61,754 nt of DNA from Micromonospora sp. MP36 (GCF_008119785.1 NZ_VSFA01000042.1:1-61754); one strand, 5' to 3'. Shown: positions 16,554 through 26,090, counted from the stretch's first letter. Made by a program: numbers and translations. Notes: a model not told the origin generated them from the letters alone.

Positions 16554-17426
16554 TCAGGGCAGGTCGGCCAGTCGCGCCGCGACCTGCTGCTCGGCCAGTT
16601 GCTGCGCGAACTCCACCGGGTGGCGGTCGGGCATCGTCTGCACCTCGGTCACCCCGAGCGTCGCGTACTCGGCCACCTCCGCCACGAACGCGTCGACGTC
16701 GGCCAGGGGCGGGCGCATGACCAGCACGGTCTTCTCGATGCGGTCGTAGTCGCGGCCTTCGGCGGCACAGTGTTCGCGCAGCACGTCGAGCTTGTGCGCG
16801 ACCTGGGCGCGGCTCTCGCCGAACAGGTTGCACGCGTCGGCGTAGCGGGCCACGAGCCGCAGCGTCTTCTTCTCGCCGCTGCCGCCGACCATGATCGGGG
16901 GGTGTGGTCGGCTGATCGGCGCCGGCACGCACAGCGTCTCGGTCAGCTGGTAGTGCTTGCCGTCGAACGGGCCGTTGTCGTCGCTCCACATCTGCCGGCA
17001 GATCTGCAACGTCTCCCCGAGCCGTTCGAAGCGCTCGCTGACCGGGACGACCGGTACGCCGAGGCCGCGCTGCTCGCGCTCGTACCACGACGCGCCGATG
17101 CCCAGCCGCGCTCGCCCGCCGGAGAGCACGTCGAGCGTGGTGACGATCTTGGCGAGCAGGCCCGGGTGGCGGTACATCACCCCGGTGACGAGGGCGGAGA
17201 GCGCCATCCGTTCCGTCTTCGCGGCCACGTAGCCCAGGGTGGTGTAGGCCTCGAGCATCGGCTCCTCGGCCGACGTCGTGAACTCCATCTGGAAGTAGTG
17301 GTCCATCACCGTGAACGTGGAAACCCCGGCCTGCTCCGCGATCCGGGCGGTTTCCGTCAGGACCGGGGCGATCTCCGACGGGTCGGCGGGCGTGGAGAAG
17401 TTCCAGTAGTGCAGGCCGAGCCGCAT
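16554..17426 (-). CDS. LLM-class F420-dependent oxidoreductase
   Basis: A 290-aa TIM-barrel protein. ATG 17426 (MRLGLHYWNF) is chosen because GGAGG lies 7 nt before it; the in-frame ATG at 17432 abuts the same GGAGGG. Luciferase-like features are the N-terminal LGLHYWNFST, VMDHYFQME, YTTLGYVAAKTERMALSALVTG, LDVLSGGRARLGIGASWYEREQRGLG (phosphate-binding and flavin-contact region) and PHPPIMVGGSGEKKTLRLVARYAD. In actinomycetes this subfamily is usually F420-dependent. It catalyses hydride transfer to an unknown substrate. It is divergent from the aminotransferase at 17593. Confidence 0.85.
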   Translation of the reverse strand: MRLGLHYWNFSTPADPSEIAPVLTETARIAEQAGVSTFTVMDHYFQMEFTTSAEEPMLEAYTTLGYVAAKTERMALSALVTGVMYRHPGLLAKIVTTLDVLSGGRARLGIGASWYEREQRGLGVPVVPVSERFERLGETLQICRQMWSDDNGPFDGKHYQLTETLCVPAPISRPHPPIMVGGSGEKKTLRLVARYADACNLFGESRAQVAHKLDVLREHCAAEGRDYDRIEKTVLVMRPPLADVDAFVAEVAEYATLGVTEVQTMPDRHPVEFAQQLAEQQVAARLADLP

Positions 17427-17592
17427 GCCCATCCCTCCAGTTCCTGGGTGGCTTCTCTCATCATGCCCGGCAGGCACCGGTTGTTCCGCCCATCCGGGCG
17501 ATGGGAGGGAACGGTGCGGCGTTATCCCGGTGGGGCGGGAATCAGTCGCGCGGCCTCTGGTTCGCTGGTCATTTCGTTGCTACTGTCGCCGG

Positions 17593-18969
17593 ATGCCGAC
17601 GGATTTCGTAGCTGGCGGAGTTGACCGCACCCGCCTCAACAGCCTGCTGGAGCGCGAACGGGCCGAGTTCGTCGACCGGCACCCCCGGTCGGCCGCCGCG
17701 TACGCCCGCGCCGAGCACCTGTTCGGCAAGGTGCCGATGACCTGGATGAACAAGAACGCCGCAGGCTTCCCGGTCTACGTGGACCGGGCCCGCGGGGCCC
17801 GCCTCACCGACATCGACGGCAACGACTACCGCGACTTCTGCCTCGGCGACACCGGGGCCATGGCCGGACACTCTCCCGCTCCGGTCGTCGCCGCAGTCAC
17901 CCGCCGGCTGGCCGAACTCGGCGGAGCGAGCACCATGCTGCCCACCGAGGAGGCGGCGACGGTCGGGGCCGAGCTCACCCGTCGCTTCGGGCTGCCCGCC
18001 TGGAGCTTCACTCTGACCGCCACCGACGCCAACCGGTGGGCGATCCGGCTGCTGCGCGCCGTCACCGGCCGACCCCGCATCCTGGTCAACAGCTACTGCT
18101 ACCACGGCTCGGTCGACGAGTCCCTGATCGTGGTCGGGCCGGACGGACGCCCGCGCAGCCGTGAGGGCAACGTCGGCGCCCCCTGCGACGTGACCGTGAC
18201 CAGCCGGGTGGCCGAGTTCAACGATCTGGACGGGCTGGCCCGCGAACTCGCCCACGGCGACGTCGCCGCGGTGCTGATGGAGCCGGCGTTGACCAACATC
18301 GGCATTGTGCTGCCCGAACCCGGCTATCTCGACGGGGTCCGCGCGCTCACCCGGCAGCACGACGTCTACCTCATCAACGACGAGACGCACACCTTCTCCG
18401 CCGGCCCGGGCGGCGCCACCGCCGCGTGGGGCCTCACGCCGGACGTGGTCACGATCGGCAAGGCCATCGGCGGCGGCGTCCCGGTCGGCGCGTACGGTCT
18501 GTCCGCCGAACTCGCCGCCGCGTTGACCGGCCGCGCGGACCTCGACCTGGTCGACATGGGCGGTGTCGGGGGCACCCTCGCCGGCAACCCGGTGTCGATC
18601 GCGGCCACCCGGGCCACCCTGCAGGAGGTGCTCACCGACGACGCGTTCGCCGGCATGATCGACGTGGCGACCGTCTTCACCGACGGCATCCGCAAGATCA
18701 TCGACGAACACGCGTTGCCCTGGTCGGTGAGCCAGCTCGGCGCGCGGGTGGAGTATCGCTTCGCCGCTCCGGCTCCCCGCACCGGCACCGAATCGGCGGC
18801 CTGCGCCGACGCCGACCTGGAGGACTTCCTGCACGTCTATCTGATCAACCGGGGCATCCTGATGACCCCGTTCCACAACATGGCGCTGATGTGCCCGCAG
18901 ACCACCGTCGAGGACGTCGCCCGACACCACGAGGTCTTCGCCGACGCGCTCGCCGCGCTGCTCGGCTGA
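17593..18969 (+). CDS. Class III PLP aminotransferase (GSA-aminomutase-like)
   Basis: A 458-aa enzyme from ATG 17593. PLP-binding features are the phosphate-cup region TLTATDANRWAIRLLRAVTGR, the Asp in YLINDETHTF (Asp263) that pairs with the pyridine nitrogen, and the Schiff-base Lys290 in VTIGKAIGGGVPVGAYG. The 'Y-H-G-S' at 170-173 matches glutamate-1-semialdehyde aminomutase-type enzymes. Where that group has SGTEA, this protein has TATDA, so the amino donor may differ. It transfers an amino group between an unknown amine and a keto-acid. It is divergent from the LLM oxidoreductase and not obviously in a pathway here. Confidence 0.85.
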   Translation: MPTDFVAGGVDRTRLNSLLERERAEFVDRHPRSAAAYARAEHLFGKVPMTWMNKNAAGFPVYVDRARGARLTDIDGNDYRDFCLGDTGAMAGHSPAPVVAAVTRRLAELGGASTMLPTEEAATVGAELTRRFGLPAWSFTLTATDANRWAIRLLRAVTGRPRILVNSYCYHGSVDESLIVVGPDGRPRSREGNVGAPCDVTVTSRVAEFNDLDGLARELAHGDVAAVLMEPALTNIGIVLPEPGYLDGVRALTRQHDVYLINDETHTFSAGPGGATAAWGLTPDVVTIGKAIGGGVPVGAYGLSAELAAALTGRADLDLVDMGGVGGTLAGNPVSIAATRATLQEVLTDDAFAGMIDVATVFTDGIRKIIDEHALPWSVSQLGARVEYRFAAPAPRTGTESAACADADLEDFLHVYLINRGILMTPFHNMALMCPQTTVEDVARHHEVFADALAALLG

Positions 18970-19015
18970 CCGGCGCGCTGCCATGGCGAGTCAGCAGATG
19001 CTGGCCGCGGAACGG

Positions 19016-19576
19016 TCAGCTGCCTGCCCTGGCCCTGGCGTGCGGCCAGGGCGGCATGTCGTCGAGGCCCTCGCCCTCCTCCGCCTTGACCCACCAGCCC
19101 GTGTCGTGGATGTAGTGCTCGAGCCACTGCCGGAGACTGGGTGAGTCGATCCACCAGGCGACGTCCGGATCTCCCGGGTTGGGTTCGAAGAGCAGCACAG
19201 TCCCCTCAGCGCTGCGGCAATCGACGCACGCGTACATGCCGCAGCCCCAGGTGAGGATCGGCAGGACACCTTCGGGCCAGGCCCACTCGGTGCCGGCGTG
19301 CGCGGTGCGCGCTTCGGTGTAGCAGTCCACCGCCTGCTCTTCGGTCGGGCCGTCGATCAGGCTGAGCAGCTGGTAGTCGGGGCCGAAGCCGCCGTTGGCG
19401 ACGTCGCGGTAGATCGCGGCCAGCAACGGGTGCAGCGGGAAGCCCAGACGCTGTTCGGCCTCGGCGATCCTGGCGCGGGAGAGCGGAGCGGGCAGGCCAC
19501 CCTCCAGCGGTACGGTGGGTTCGTCCTCGCCGGCCCGGCGGGCGAGGCGGCCCAGCAGTTCGTGATAATCGGTCAC
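19016..19576 (-). CDS. SMI1/KNR4 (SUKH) family protein
   Basis: A 186-aa protein from GTG 19576. The sequence RIAEAEQRLGFPLHPLLAAIYRDVANGGFGP is the classic SUKH N-terminal motif, and ILTWGCGMYACVDC and WWIDSPSLRQWLEHYI follow in order. SUKH proteins are mostly immunity proteins that neutralise contact-dependent or polymorphic toxins. No toxin gene is next to it, so this is an orphan immunity protein or a SUKH member with another regulatory role. Single gene, cytoplasmic, no signal peptide. Confidence 0.85.
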   Translation of the reverse strand: MTDYHELLGRLARRAGEDEPTVPLEGGLPAPLSRARIAEAEQRLGFPLHPLLAAIYRDVANGGFGPDYQLLSLIDGPTEEQAVDCYTEARTAHAGTEWAWPEGVLPILTWGCGMYACVDCRSAEGTVLLFEPNPGDPDVAWWIDSPSLRQWLEHYIHDTGWWVKAEEGEGLDDMPPWPHARARAGS

Positions 19577-19670
19577 GGTCGCAGATCATGCCGCGGCGGT
19601 CCGACAGCCCCGTCGTGGCGTAGCTCGACTCCGCCGCTCCGCACCCGATCACCTGGCAGGATGGACACCT

Positions 19671-20033
19671 GTGGATCGGACACAGGTGACAGATTGGCTC
19701 GCGGCCTACGAGCAGGCGTGGCGCACGCCGGGGACCGAGGTGCTCGCCACGATCTTCACCGAAGAGGCGAGCTATCTGCAGGGCCCCTACCGGGCACCGG
19801 TCATCGGCCTGCCGGCCATCGCCCGGATGTGGGAGAAGGAGCGCGACAGCCCTGACGAGGTGTTCCACATGACCAGCGAGATCGTCGCGGTCGACGGCAA
19901 CACCGCGGTGGCGCGCGTGGAGGTCCGGTACGGCGACCCGGTCGAGCAGGAGTACCGCGACCTGTGGGTCATGCGCTTTGCCGAGGACGGGCGGTGCAAC
20001 TCGTTCGAGGAGTGGCCCTTCCGGCCCGCGTAG
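19671..20033 (+). CDS. SnoaL/NTF2-like fold protein
   Basis: A 120-aa protein from GTG 19671. The pattern VTDWLAAYEQAWRTPGTEVLATIFTEEASYLQGPYRAPVIG with IARMWEKERD, then alternating strands ending YRDLWVMRFAEDGRCNSFEEWPF, is the cone-shaped NTF2/SnoaL fold. Proteins of this group bind or isomerise small molecules; none of the catalytic residues of a specific enzyme can be identified. It is a single gene between a SUKH gene and a pseudogene. Confidence 0.8.
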   Translation: MDRTQVTDWLAAYEQAWRTPGTEVLATIFTEEASYLQGPYRAPVIGLPAIARMWEKERDSPDEVFHMTSEIVAVDGNTAVARVEVRYGDPVEQEYRDLWVMRFAEDGRCNSFEEWPFRPA

Positions 20034-20189
20034 CCGACCACCGTCCGCTGGCCCACCGGTGAGTCGCATAGGGAATCACCGCATTCGGCGAGGGGCCCTG
20101 GCGGCCTAGCGTCGGCGCACGACGACGCGTGCCCTCGTGACGGAGGCCGGCCGCCGCCGCGCCGGCAGGCCTGGGCGGACCTCGGCCCG

Positions 20190-21525
20190 GTGGCGGGCCG
20201 GCGGCATCGGGGGCTGATGTGCCTCGTCCTGCTGACCGCCGGCTGCGGCATGCTCGGTTCGGGCGGCTCTGATGCCTGCGGCAACCAGTACGGATAAGGC
20301 CCGAAGCCGGACGGGTCGGTGGTCTATCAACCGGATGTCGAAGGTCGAGCCGGCCGGCGGTGACAAGGCGGTCACCCTGGCTCCGGTGCAGCTGACCGAC
20401 GTGGTGCGGGACGGCCATTTCCCGATCGACCAGGCACTCGATCTCGAGTCGCAGACCTTCAGCCCGCTGCCCGACCTGCTCGGAGAGGTCGTCGACGGGA
20501 CTCCGGCGACGCCGGTCATGCCGGACGCCGGCAAGGCGACCGGACTCGGCGTGAACGCCATCGGCACGTCCGGCCTCCGGCTCGCCGCGCCGCCCATCGT
20601 GCTCGCGCCGCTCGCCGCGCCGCCCATCGTGCTCGCGCCGGCACGCGGTCCGGGAAGCGAGGCGGCCCGGAGCGTGCAGCGGAAGGTCGGCGACTGGGAG
20701 GTCACGGCGTTACAAGGACAGCTCGAAGCTGGGGCTGACCGCCGAGCACGGCACGGCCGCCGCGCGTCTCAAGGTCGACTTCGACATCCAGCTGCTGGTC
20801 CGCAACCCGCGGGTGTGGGGCGACATCCGGGTGACCAACGGTGTCGTTCCGCACCCGTCGTTCCGCATCGACGGGGTCGAGGGACTCGCCATCACGGTCG
20901 CCGCCGGCGCGGAGGGCGGGTTGAGCGACAACAAGAAGGCGAAGATCGAGTTTCCCATCGAGATCAAGCAGCCCATCATCATCGGTGGCTTTCCCGCGAC
21001 CCTCAAGCAGACGTTCAAGTTCCTTGTCGAGACGGCGTTCACGGCGAAGAACGGCAACCTGCAGGCCACCGGCCGGTGGGGCCTCGACGGCCCGATCGGT
21101 ACGTCGGCTCGTCCGTCCTCACGCCCGCCTTCTCCGTGCAGAAGAGCATCATGCAGTCCCTGCGCGGCGTGTCCATCGGCGTCGAGGCGATCGTCGTGGC
21201 GGCGGAGTTCCGCTTCGGCTTCATGATCGGCCTGCCGGTCGCGGGCGCCGGGCCGTTCGTCGGTGTCGTCGCCTCGCTCGGACTGACCAACGGCTCCGCG
21301 GCCGGCCGGGTCGGACTGCCGCTGGCCGGGCCGGCCGTCAAATGCCGTGGATCCACACTGGTCCTGACCGTGCGAGCCGGCGAGGGCATCAACATGTCGG
21401 AACCGCTGGCCAAGGCGATCGAGTAGGTACTGCACGTCAGCATCCCGCAGGAGGCGGACTTCCTCAAGAAGGACATTGTCAACCGGACGGTCGTCGAGCC
21501 GGACGTACCCCTGTGCCGGGGCTGA
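20190..21525 (+). pseudogene. Decayed lipoprotein gene (nonsense codons and at least three frameshifts)
   Basis: It opens at GTG 20190 with a lipoprotein signal (CLVLLTAGCGM, lipobox Cys). A TAA at 20295 ends that frame after 35 codons. The reading continues in a shifted frame from about 20340 (EPAGGDKAVTLAPVQLTDVV…GDWEV), shifts near 20705 (YKDSSKLGLTAEHGTAAARLKVDFDIQLLVRNP), and shifts again near 21105 (SSVLTPAFSVQKSIMQSL). A TAG at 21424 and a final TGA at 21523 follow. Joined, it would be a roughly 440-aa secreted lipoprotein of unknown family. Flanking genes are intact, so this is real decay and not poor sequence. A perfect 30-bp tandem duplication lies inside it. Confidence 0.7.
20581..20640. 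repeat. Perfect 30-bp tandem duplication inside the pseudogene
   Basis: Two identical adjacent 30-bp units (20581-20610 and 20611-20640) encode LAAPPIVLAP twice in the local frame. The length is a multiple of three, so the duplication itself does not shift the frame. Perfect identity suggests a recent slippage or duplication event. Confidence 0.9.
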
Positions 21526-21570
21526 GCCCAGCTCGACGGCCGGACGGGGACCCGCAGCGGGCCAGGCGGG

Positions 21571-22272
21571 TCACCTCCGGGCGCCCACGGCATCGCCCGC
21601 TCGGGCGGGGTGAGCACTGCTGATCCCGCCGCGCAGCGCAGCAACCGCCACACTCACGATCCAGATGACGCCGAGCAGCCGCCACAGGACTTCCGCCTTC
21701 ACGAACGGCGACCAGCCGATCGAGATGATCGACAGGGCCAGCAACGGACCGGCGACCCGGCCATAGTGGAACACCCACCGGGTACGCGTGCCGGACCGCA
21801 GGGCGACGACGGACGAGGCGGTGACGAGCAGGGAGAGGCCGAGGAGATGCACCGGGCCGCCGGCGAGCAGGGTGGCCTTTCCGAGCGCGGCGACGACCGC
21901 CGCGCCCGCGGATGGCGCGGTCACCAGGAGCAGCAGCGAACAGACCACGGAGAGGAACAGGAATCCGGCGGCTGCCGTCGTCCCCGCGGTCGCGACGGCG
22001 GCTTCCCGCCGGCCGGCGGCGGGCTCAAGGGCCGCCCCGACCCGGCGGCCGAACTGGTACAGGGCCACCGCCGCCACTGCCTGCAACGCCGACTGGACGA
22101 GCACTGCCGCAAGGTTGTCCTGGTAGAAGGCGCGTAACTCCGCCGCCGACGCGTCCGGCAGGTAGAGGGCCTTGCCGGCCAGGAGGGCGTTGCCGGCGGG
22201 GATGCTGGCGATGAAGGCGAGCACGAACAGTATGCCCCACCAACCCCATCGCCGGTCGCTGCGCGTCACCAT
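21571..22272 (-). CDS. Polytopic membrane protein (DUF4386-like)
   Basis: A 233-aa protein; ATG 22272 is preceded by AAGGAGTGACCAGC. About six hydrophobic helices are seen: WWGILFVLAFIASIPAG, AVLVQSALQAVAAVALYQF, TTAAAGFLFLSVVCSLLLLV, GGPVHLLGLSLLVTASSVVA, VAGPLLALSIISIGW and LLGVIWIVSVAVAAL. The charge pattern fits the small 'DUF4386-type' integral membrane proteins common in actinomycetes, but I do not recognise it with certainty. No operon partner; the next gene starts 183 nt upstream. Function unknown. Confidence 0.65.
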   Translation of the reverse strand: MVTRSDRRWGWWGILFVLAFIASIPAGNALLAGKALYLPDASAAELRAFYQDNLAAVLVQSALQAVAAVALYQFGRRVGAALEPAAGRREAAVATAGTTAAAGFLFLSVVCSLLLLVTAPSAGAAVVAALGKATLLAGGPVHLLGLSLLVTASSVVALRSGTRTRWVFHYGRVAGPLLALSIISIGWSPFVKAEVLWRLLGVIWIVSVAVAALRGGISSAHPARAGDAVGARR

Positions 22273-22455
22273 GCTGGTCACTCCTTCCGAGGTAGCTGCC
22301 AGACACGGCGCCTGCCGCGGGCCGTCCCGGCACCGATCCGAAAGGCATGCTGCCCGCCGGAGCGCCGCCGGCCATCCCACCGGAAGCGACACCTGAGCTA
22401 CGCGCGGCAACGTACGGCCGGTACGCGGAACGCCGTACCGGGGTCGGGTCGGGCG

Positions 22456-23367
22456 TCAGCGCACGATGACGAGGTTGGCCATGTCGACCAACGGCCGATA
22501 GCCGAGCCTGGCGTAGACCTTGTTGGAGGCCGGGTTCGCCTGGTCGGTGAACAGGCACACCCGCGCACCCTCGGCCTGGATCCGCCGAGACACCTCGGCG
22601 ACCGCGTTGCTGGCCCAACCGCGCCCGCGCTGAGCCGGCGGCGTGTACACCGGGCCCACCCGCGCGACCCCGAACGACGGCGGGTTCGCGCCCGTCAGGT
22701 GCACCAGCTGCCCGTCCTCGTCGACCCAGAACCACATCCGCCCAGCCCGGAGCCGGCGCAGCAACTCCGCCCGTTCGGGCACCTCGTGCGCGCTGACCCC
22801 CCGCGGGCGGCCCGCCTGCTCGTCGGCGTCACCCATGAACGCGCCGAACCATTCCGTCACCAGGTCCACGTCGTCCTCGGTCGCGACCACCAAGCCGCCC
22901 GGCACGGGCGCCGGCGGGACCAACTCCCCGAGCTCGTGCAGCCGCGTGTGCTGGCTGACCCGGACCTGGCCCCCATTGAGCCGGGCCAGCTCGGCCGCGC
23001 ACAGCTGCACGGCGGGAAGAGCCCCGTTGACCGCGAGCACCTCCTCCCCGCGCTCGTGCAACACGCGGGCCAGGGCCACGGCCGCGTCGTCCGGCATCGG
23101 CAGCAGGAACGGCGGGTACGGCGCGAACGGCGCGGTCCGCATCCCCGCACCGACCACGGCACCGGACTCGTCCCGGACCACCAACCACCAGTCGCGGTCG
23201 GGCGGCGCGATCCCCTCGGCCTGCCGAGCCGACATCCGGTGCGCGACACCGGCCACGACCGTGCTGATCACCGGATCGGCGGCCAGATGGTCACCGGCCG
23301 CGGCGAGAAACTCGGCCGGATCGGTGCAGAACTGCAGGTGCGAGGTGGCCATCGGGACAGCGGTCAT
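22456..23367 (-). CDS. GNAT acetyltransferase
   Basis: A 303-aa protein from ATG 23367 (an ATG at codon 6 is an alternative). The C-terminal domain has the acetyl-CoA motif A, ARVGPVYTPPAQRGRGWASNAVAEVSRRI, with Q-x-x-G-x-G/A (QRGRGWA) followed by LFTDQANPASNKVYARLGY, a standard GNAT pattern. The N-terminal 150 residues form an independent, more divergent domain. Acetyl transfer to an unknown amine. Single gene, about 80 nt from the beta-helix gene end. Confidence 0.85.
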   Translation of the reverse strand: MTAVPMATSHLQFCTDPAEFLAAAGDHLAADPVISTVVAGVAHRMSARQAEGIAPPDRDWWLVVRDESGAVVGAGMRTAPFAPYPPFLLPMPDDAAVALARVLHERGEEVLAVNGALPAVQLCAAELARLNGGQVRVSQHTRLHELGELVPPAPVPGGLVVATEDDVDLVTEWFGAFMGDADEQAGRPRGVSAHEVPERAELLRRLRAGRMWFWVDEDGQLVHLTGANPPSFGVARVGPVYTPPAQRGRGWASNAVAEVSRRIQAEGARVCLFTDQANPASNKVYARLGYRPLVDMANLVIVR

Positions 23368-23451
23368 CCGAGAAAGCTACCTATCCAGGTGCCGCACCGG
23401 CACCGGAATTTTGCCTGGCGCTACCTGGGACGGCAGGAACCAGGCCGGTGA

Positions 23452-25152
23452 TCAGCGCTGCGCGCCGGGGTCGTCGTCGAGGCCGATGTTGTGGTACCAG
23501 CAGCCGCCGGACGGGGGTGTGTCGAAGCGGGCGGCCGCGACAGCGTTGCCGTCCCAGTAGTTGTCGTGGACCCACCCGGATTCGCAGGTGCCGGTTCCGG
23601 TGATCTGCAGACCGTGGGTCTGGGTCTGGTGGGGCTGGCTGTCCCAGACCCGGTTGTTGTGGATCGTGGGGCGGTAGGTGGCGGCGGCCAGGGTGATGCC
23701 GGCCCGGGTGGGCGGGGAGCCGGGTATCTGGTACGGGGCCCCGGGCGGTGGGGTGCGGTCCGGCCAGGCGGTCGGCGCGCCGGGGCGACGTGGCGCGAGC
23801 ACCAGCTTGGTCGCGCTGTTGCCCATGACGATGACCCGCCGTCCGTCGGCGGTGATCCACTTGCCGCGATGTCCGTCCGGAACCCAGTTCGCGGACGTGT
23901 CGGTCAGCGACCGTTCGGTGTAAGTGACGGTGTCTCCCGCGCCGGAGGATGCGGGTGCGGTGCGCCGGCCGTTGTTGCGGATGCGGTTGCCGGCTATGGC
24001 GACGTCGGCCAGCGACGAGTCGGCGAGGATGCCCTCGAGCGCGTTGTCCCAGAACTCGTTGTCTTTGATGATCATGTCGGTGGCGGGCTCCTGGGCACCG
24101 CCGGCGAGGTTGTGCTGCCAGTAGCCGTAGCGGCCGTTACGGCTGATGCGGTTGCCTTCGACCGTGTAGGGGCCGGGGGTGTTGCCGATGGCGACGCCGT
24201 CCCAGACGTTGTCCTCGATCACGCAGCCGGTCACGATGCCGCCCCGCCCGGCGACGCTGGTCGTGCCCAGCGACGACACGTCGTAGCCGGCCTGGTGGTT
24301 GCCGATCAGCGTGCAGCCGGACACGATGAGCCCGTCGGTGCCCCAGTCGGAGATGCCGAACCGGTTGCCCTCCGAGTGGCAGCCGATGACGCGGATCCCG
24401 CGCGGCGGCGTCCAGTCCTTTCCCTGCAACTCGAAGAAGATGCCGCTGGTGCCGTTGCGGATCGTGGTGCACGCGTTGACGGTGCACCGCTCCACCGGCC
24501 CCCAGCCGCCGACGCCGATGCCGATGCCGGCGCCGCCCATCCACTCGCCGTTCTCCAGCCGCCCGCAGTGTTCGATCAACAGGTTGTCGACGAACGTGTC
24601 CTGTAGGAAGTCGCAGCCGAAGCCGGTGGCCGCCGTGTCGTGGATGTAGAGATCGTGGAAGCGGCCCCGCCACACGTACTGCAGGCCCAGGCCCTTGGCG
24701 AGCACGTCGTACTGGGACAGCCGCACGCCGGAGCCGTCGATCTCGAAGTGCGCGAAGGTGCAGTCGGCGATGTGGTTGTCACGGCTGGCGCCGTGCTTCT
24801 GCACGGTGAAGAAGGCGAGGGGAGTCGGGGAGGTCGGATCTCCCGGATTGGCCAGGGCGAACCGGGTGGCGGCCGGGCCCGCGCCGATCAGTGAGACACC
24901 GCTTCGCCAAACGGTGCCCTTGTCCCGGATCGAGTACAGGCCGGACGGGCAGTAGATGGTGCGGGGCTGGCCGTCGGCGGCGTAGCCGGCGCCGAGTTCG
25001 TCGACGAGCCGCTGCAGCGCCGGCTGGTCGTTGGTGGTCCCGTCGCCGGCCAGACCGTGATCCCTGGCGTTGTGGACGAAGGGGTCTGCCGCGAGGCCCG
25101 CTGCGGGCAGAGTGGTTGCACGAGGTGGACGCATGACTCCCGGCTGGTGCAT
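23452..25152 (-). CDS. Right-handed beta-helix (pectate-lyase-like) protein
   Basis: A 566-aa protein from ATG 25152 (GGAGGGCCC upstream) with DPFVHNARDHGLAGDGTTNDQPALQRLVDEL, the start of a parallel beta-helix fold. Repeated rungs then carry G-N/H-x motifs (ADCTFAHFEIDGSG, RFHDLYIHDTAATGFG, VSGCTLIGNHQAGYDV, VEGNRISRNGRYGYWQ, IKDNEFWDNALEG, IAGNRIRNNG). No Sec or Tat signal is evident. Between rungs, DTVTYTERSLTDTSANWVPDG with KLVLAPRRP is an inserted domain seen in phage-tail or polysaccharide-binding beta-helix proteins. Possible roles are polysaccharide lyase or hydrolase; the active site is not identifiable. Confidence 0.75.
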   Translation of the reverse strand: MHQPGVMRPPRATTLPAAGLAADPFVHNARDHGLAGDGTTNDQPALQRLVDELGAGYAADGQPRTIYCPSGLYSIRDKGTVWRSGVSLIGAGPAATRFALANPGDPTSPTPLAFFTVQKHGASRDNHIADCTFAHFEIDGSGVRLSQYDVLAKGLGLQYVWRGRFHDLYIHDTAATGFGCDFLQDTFVDNLLIEHCGRLENGEWMGGAGIGIGVGGWGPVERCTVNACTTIRNGTSGIFFELQGKDWTPPRGIRVIGCHSEGNRFGISDWGTDGLIVSGCTLIGNHQAGYDVSSLGTTSVAGRGGIVTGCVIEDNVWDGVAIGNTPGPYTVEGNRISRNGRYGYWQHNLAGGAQEPATDMIIKDNEFWDNALEGILADSSLADVAIAGNRIRNNGRRTAPASSGAGDTVTYTERSLTDTSANWVPDGHRGKWITADGRRVIVMGNSATKLVLAPRRPGAPTAWPDRTPPPGAPYQIPGSPPTRAGITLAAATYRPTIHNNRVWDSQPHQTQTHGLQITGTGTCESGWVHDNYWDGNAVAAARFDTPPSGGCWYHNIGLDDDPGAQR

Positions 25153-25517
25153 GGGCCCTCCAATCCGCGGCCGACCGCCGTCGGCGGCAGCCCGAGAGCG
25201 GATCGTGGTGGTGCAGGCGGCAGCCCCGGGTCGACGGCCAGCAGAGGGAGTATCCCACCGGCTCGTGCCCCCGCGGCCCGGCTTTCCCGGATGGGCGCGA
25301 CCTCGTGGATCTGTCCTGATTCAGCCGACGGCGTCGGCCCGACTGGCGGGGCTGGCCGGCACCGTGCTGCCGCAGCGGGAATGCTTCACCCAGGGGGATA
25401 GGCGGCCTGGGCACGGTGGGCCTTGTCGCGGCGCCGCGCGTCATCCCAACGAGTGAACGTCCGGATTCCGGGAACCCTGTCCCGTCTTCACGCCCAGACG
25501 AGAATGGGGTCGCCCTG
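25153..25517. other. Divergent intergenic region, beta-helix gene / hemerythrin gene
   Basis: These 365 nt hold the promoters of two divergent genes. I see no gene, long inverted repeat or RNA element in it; a GGGATA at 25395-25400 is not paired with a sensible -35 sequence. Confidence 0.4.
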
Positions 25518-26090
25518 ATGGCAGGAAAGCAGCAGGACGTCGTGGACGTCCTTCTCGACCAGCACAGCCAGATCAAGTCGCTGTTCAGCCGGGTGGCCAG
25601 TGAGCCGAAGGGCACCCAGAAGCGCGAGCTGTTCCAGGACCTGGTCCGCCTCCTGGCGGTGCACGAGACCGCCGAGGAGGAGGTCGTACACCCCGTCGCC
25701 CGCCGCCGGATCGACTCCGGTGAGCAGGTGGTCGACAGTCGCCGAAAGGAGGAGGACCAGGCCAAGCGCGAGCTGGCCCAGCTCTACGACATGGGCGTCG
25801 ACCACCCGGAGTTCAACGCCAAACTGGCGAAGCTCAGCGAGGCGGTGGCGCAGCACGCCGACCGTGAGGAGGCGGAGGAGTTCCGGTCCCTCCGGCAGCA
25901 GGTGCCGCAGGAGCAGTTGGTACGGATGGCCGGCGCGGTCCGCGCCGCGGAGCAGACGGCACCCACCCGCCCGCATCCGCACAGCGGCGAATCCGCACCG
26001 GCGAACCTCCTGGCCGGCCCGCCGCTGGCGGTCTTCGACCGGATCCGCGACGCCGTGCGGGACTGGCGGGAGACACAGCGCGTCCGCTGA
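25518..26090 (+). CDS. Hemerythrin HHE-domain protein
   Basis: A 190-aa protein. ATG 25518 (MAGKQQDVVDVLLDQHSQI) is the start that begins the hemerythrin fold; the upstream ATG at 25416 adds unlike sequence. Iron ligands appear as QHSQI (first His), LVRLLAVHETAEEEVVHP (His-x3-Glu, then His) and AVAQHADREEAEEF (His-x3-Glu). Hemerythrins bind O2 or NO or sense oxidants at a di-iron centre. A C-terminal Pro-rich and basic tail of about 45 residues is extra. It lies near the start of a stress/redox block and is not coupled to a partner. Confidence 0.9.
   Translation: MAGKQQDVVDVLLDQHSQIKSLFSRVASEPKGTQKRELFQDLVRLLAVHETAEEEVVHPVARRRIDSGEQVVDSRRKEEDQAKRELAQLYDMGVDHPEFNAKLAKLSEAVAQHADREEAEEFRSLRQQVPQEQLVRMAGAVRAAEQTAPTRPHPHSGESAPANLLAGPPLAVFDRIRDAVRDWRETQRVR

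Noticed and set aside
20295..20297. Stop codons in the decayed lipoprotein as possible recoding sites.
   Set aside because: These are TAA and TAG with several frameshifts and no associated hairpin, unlike the single TGA of the rhodanese gene. Decay is the simpler reading.
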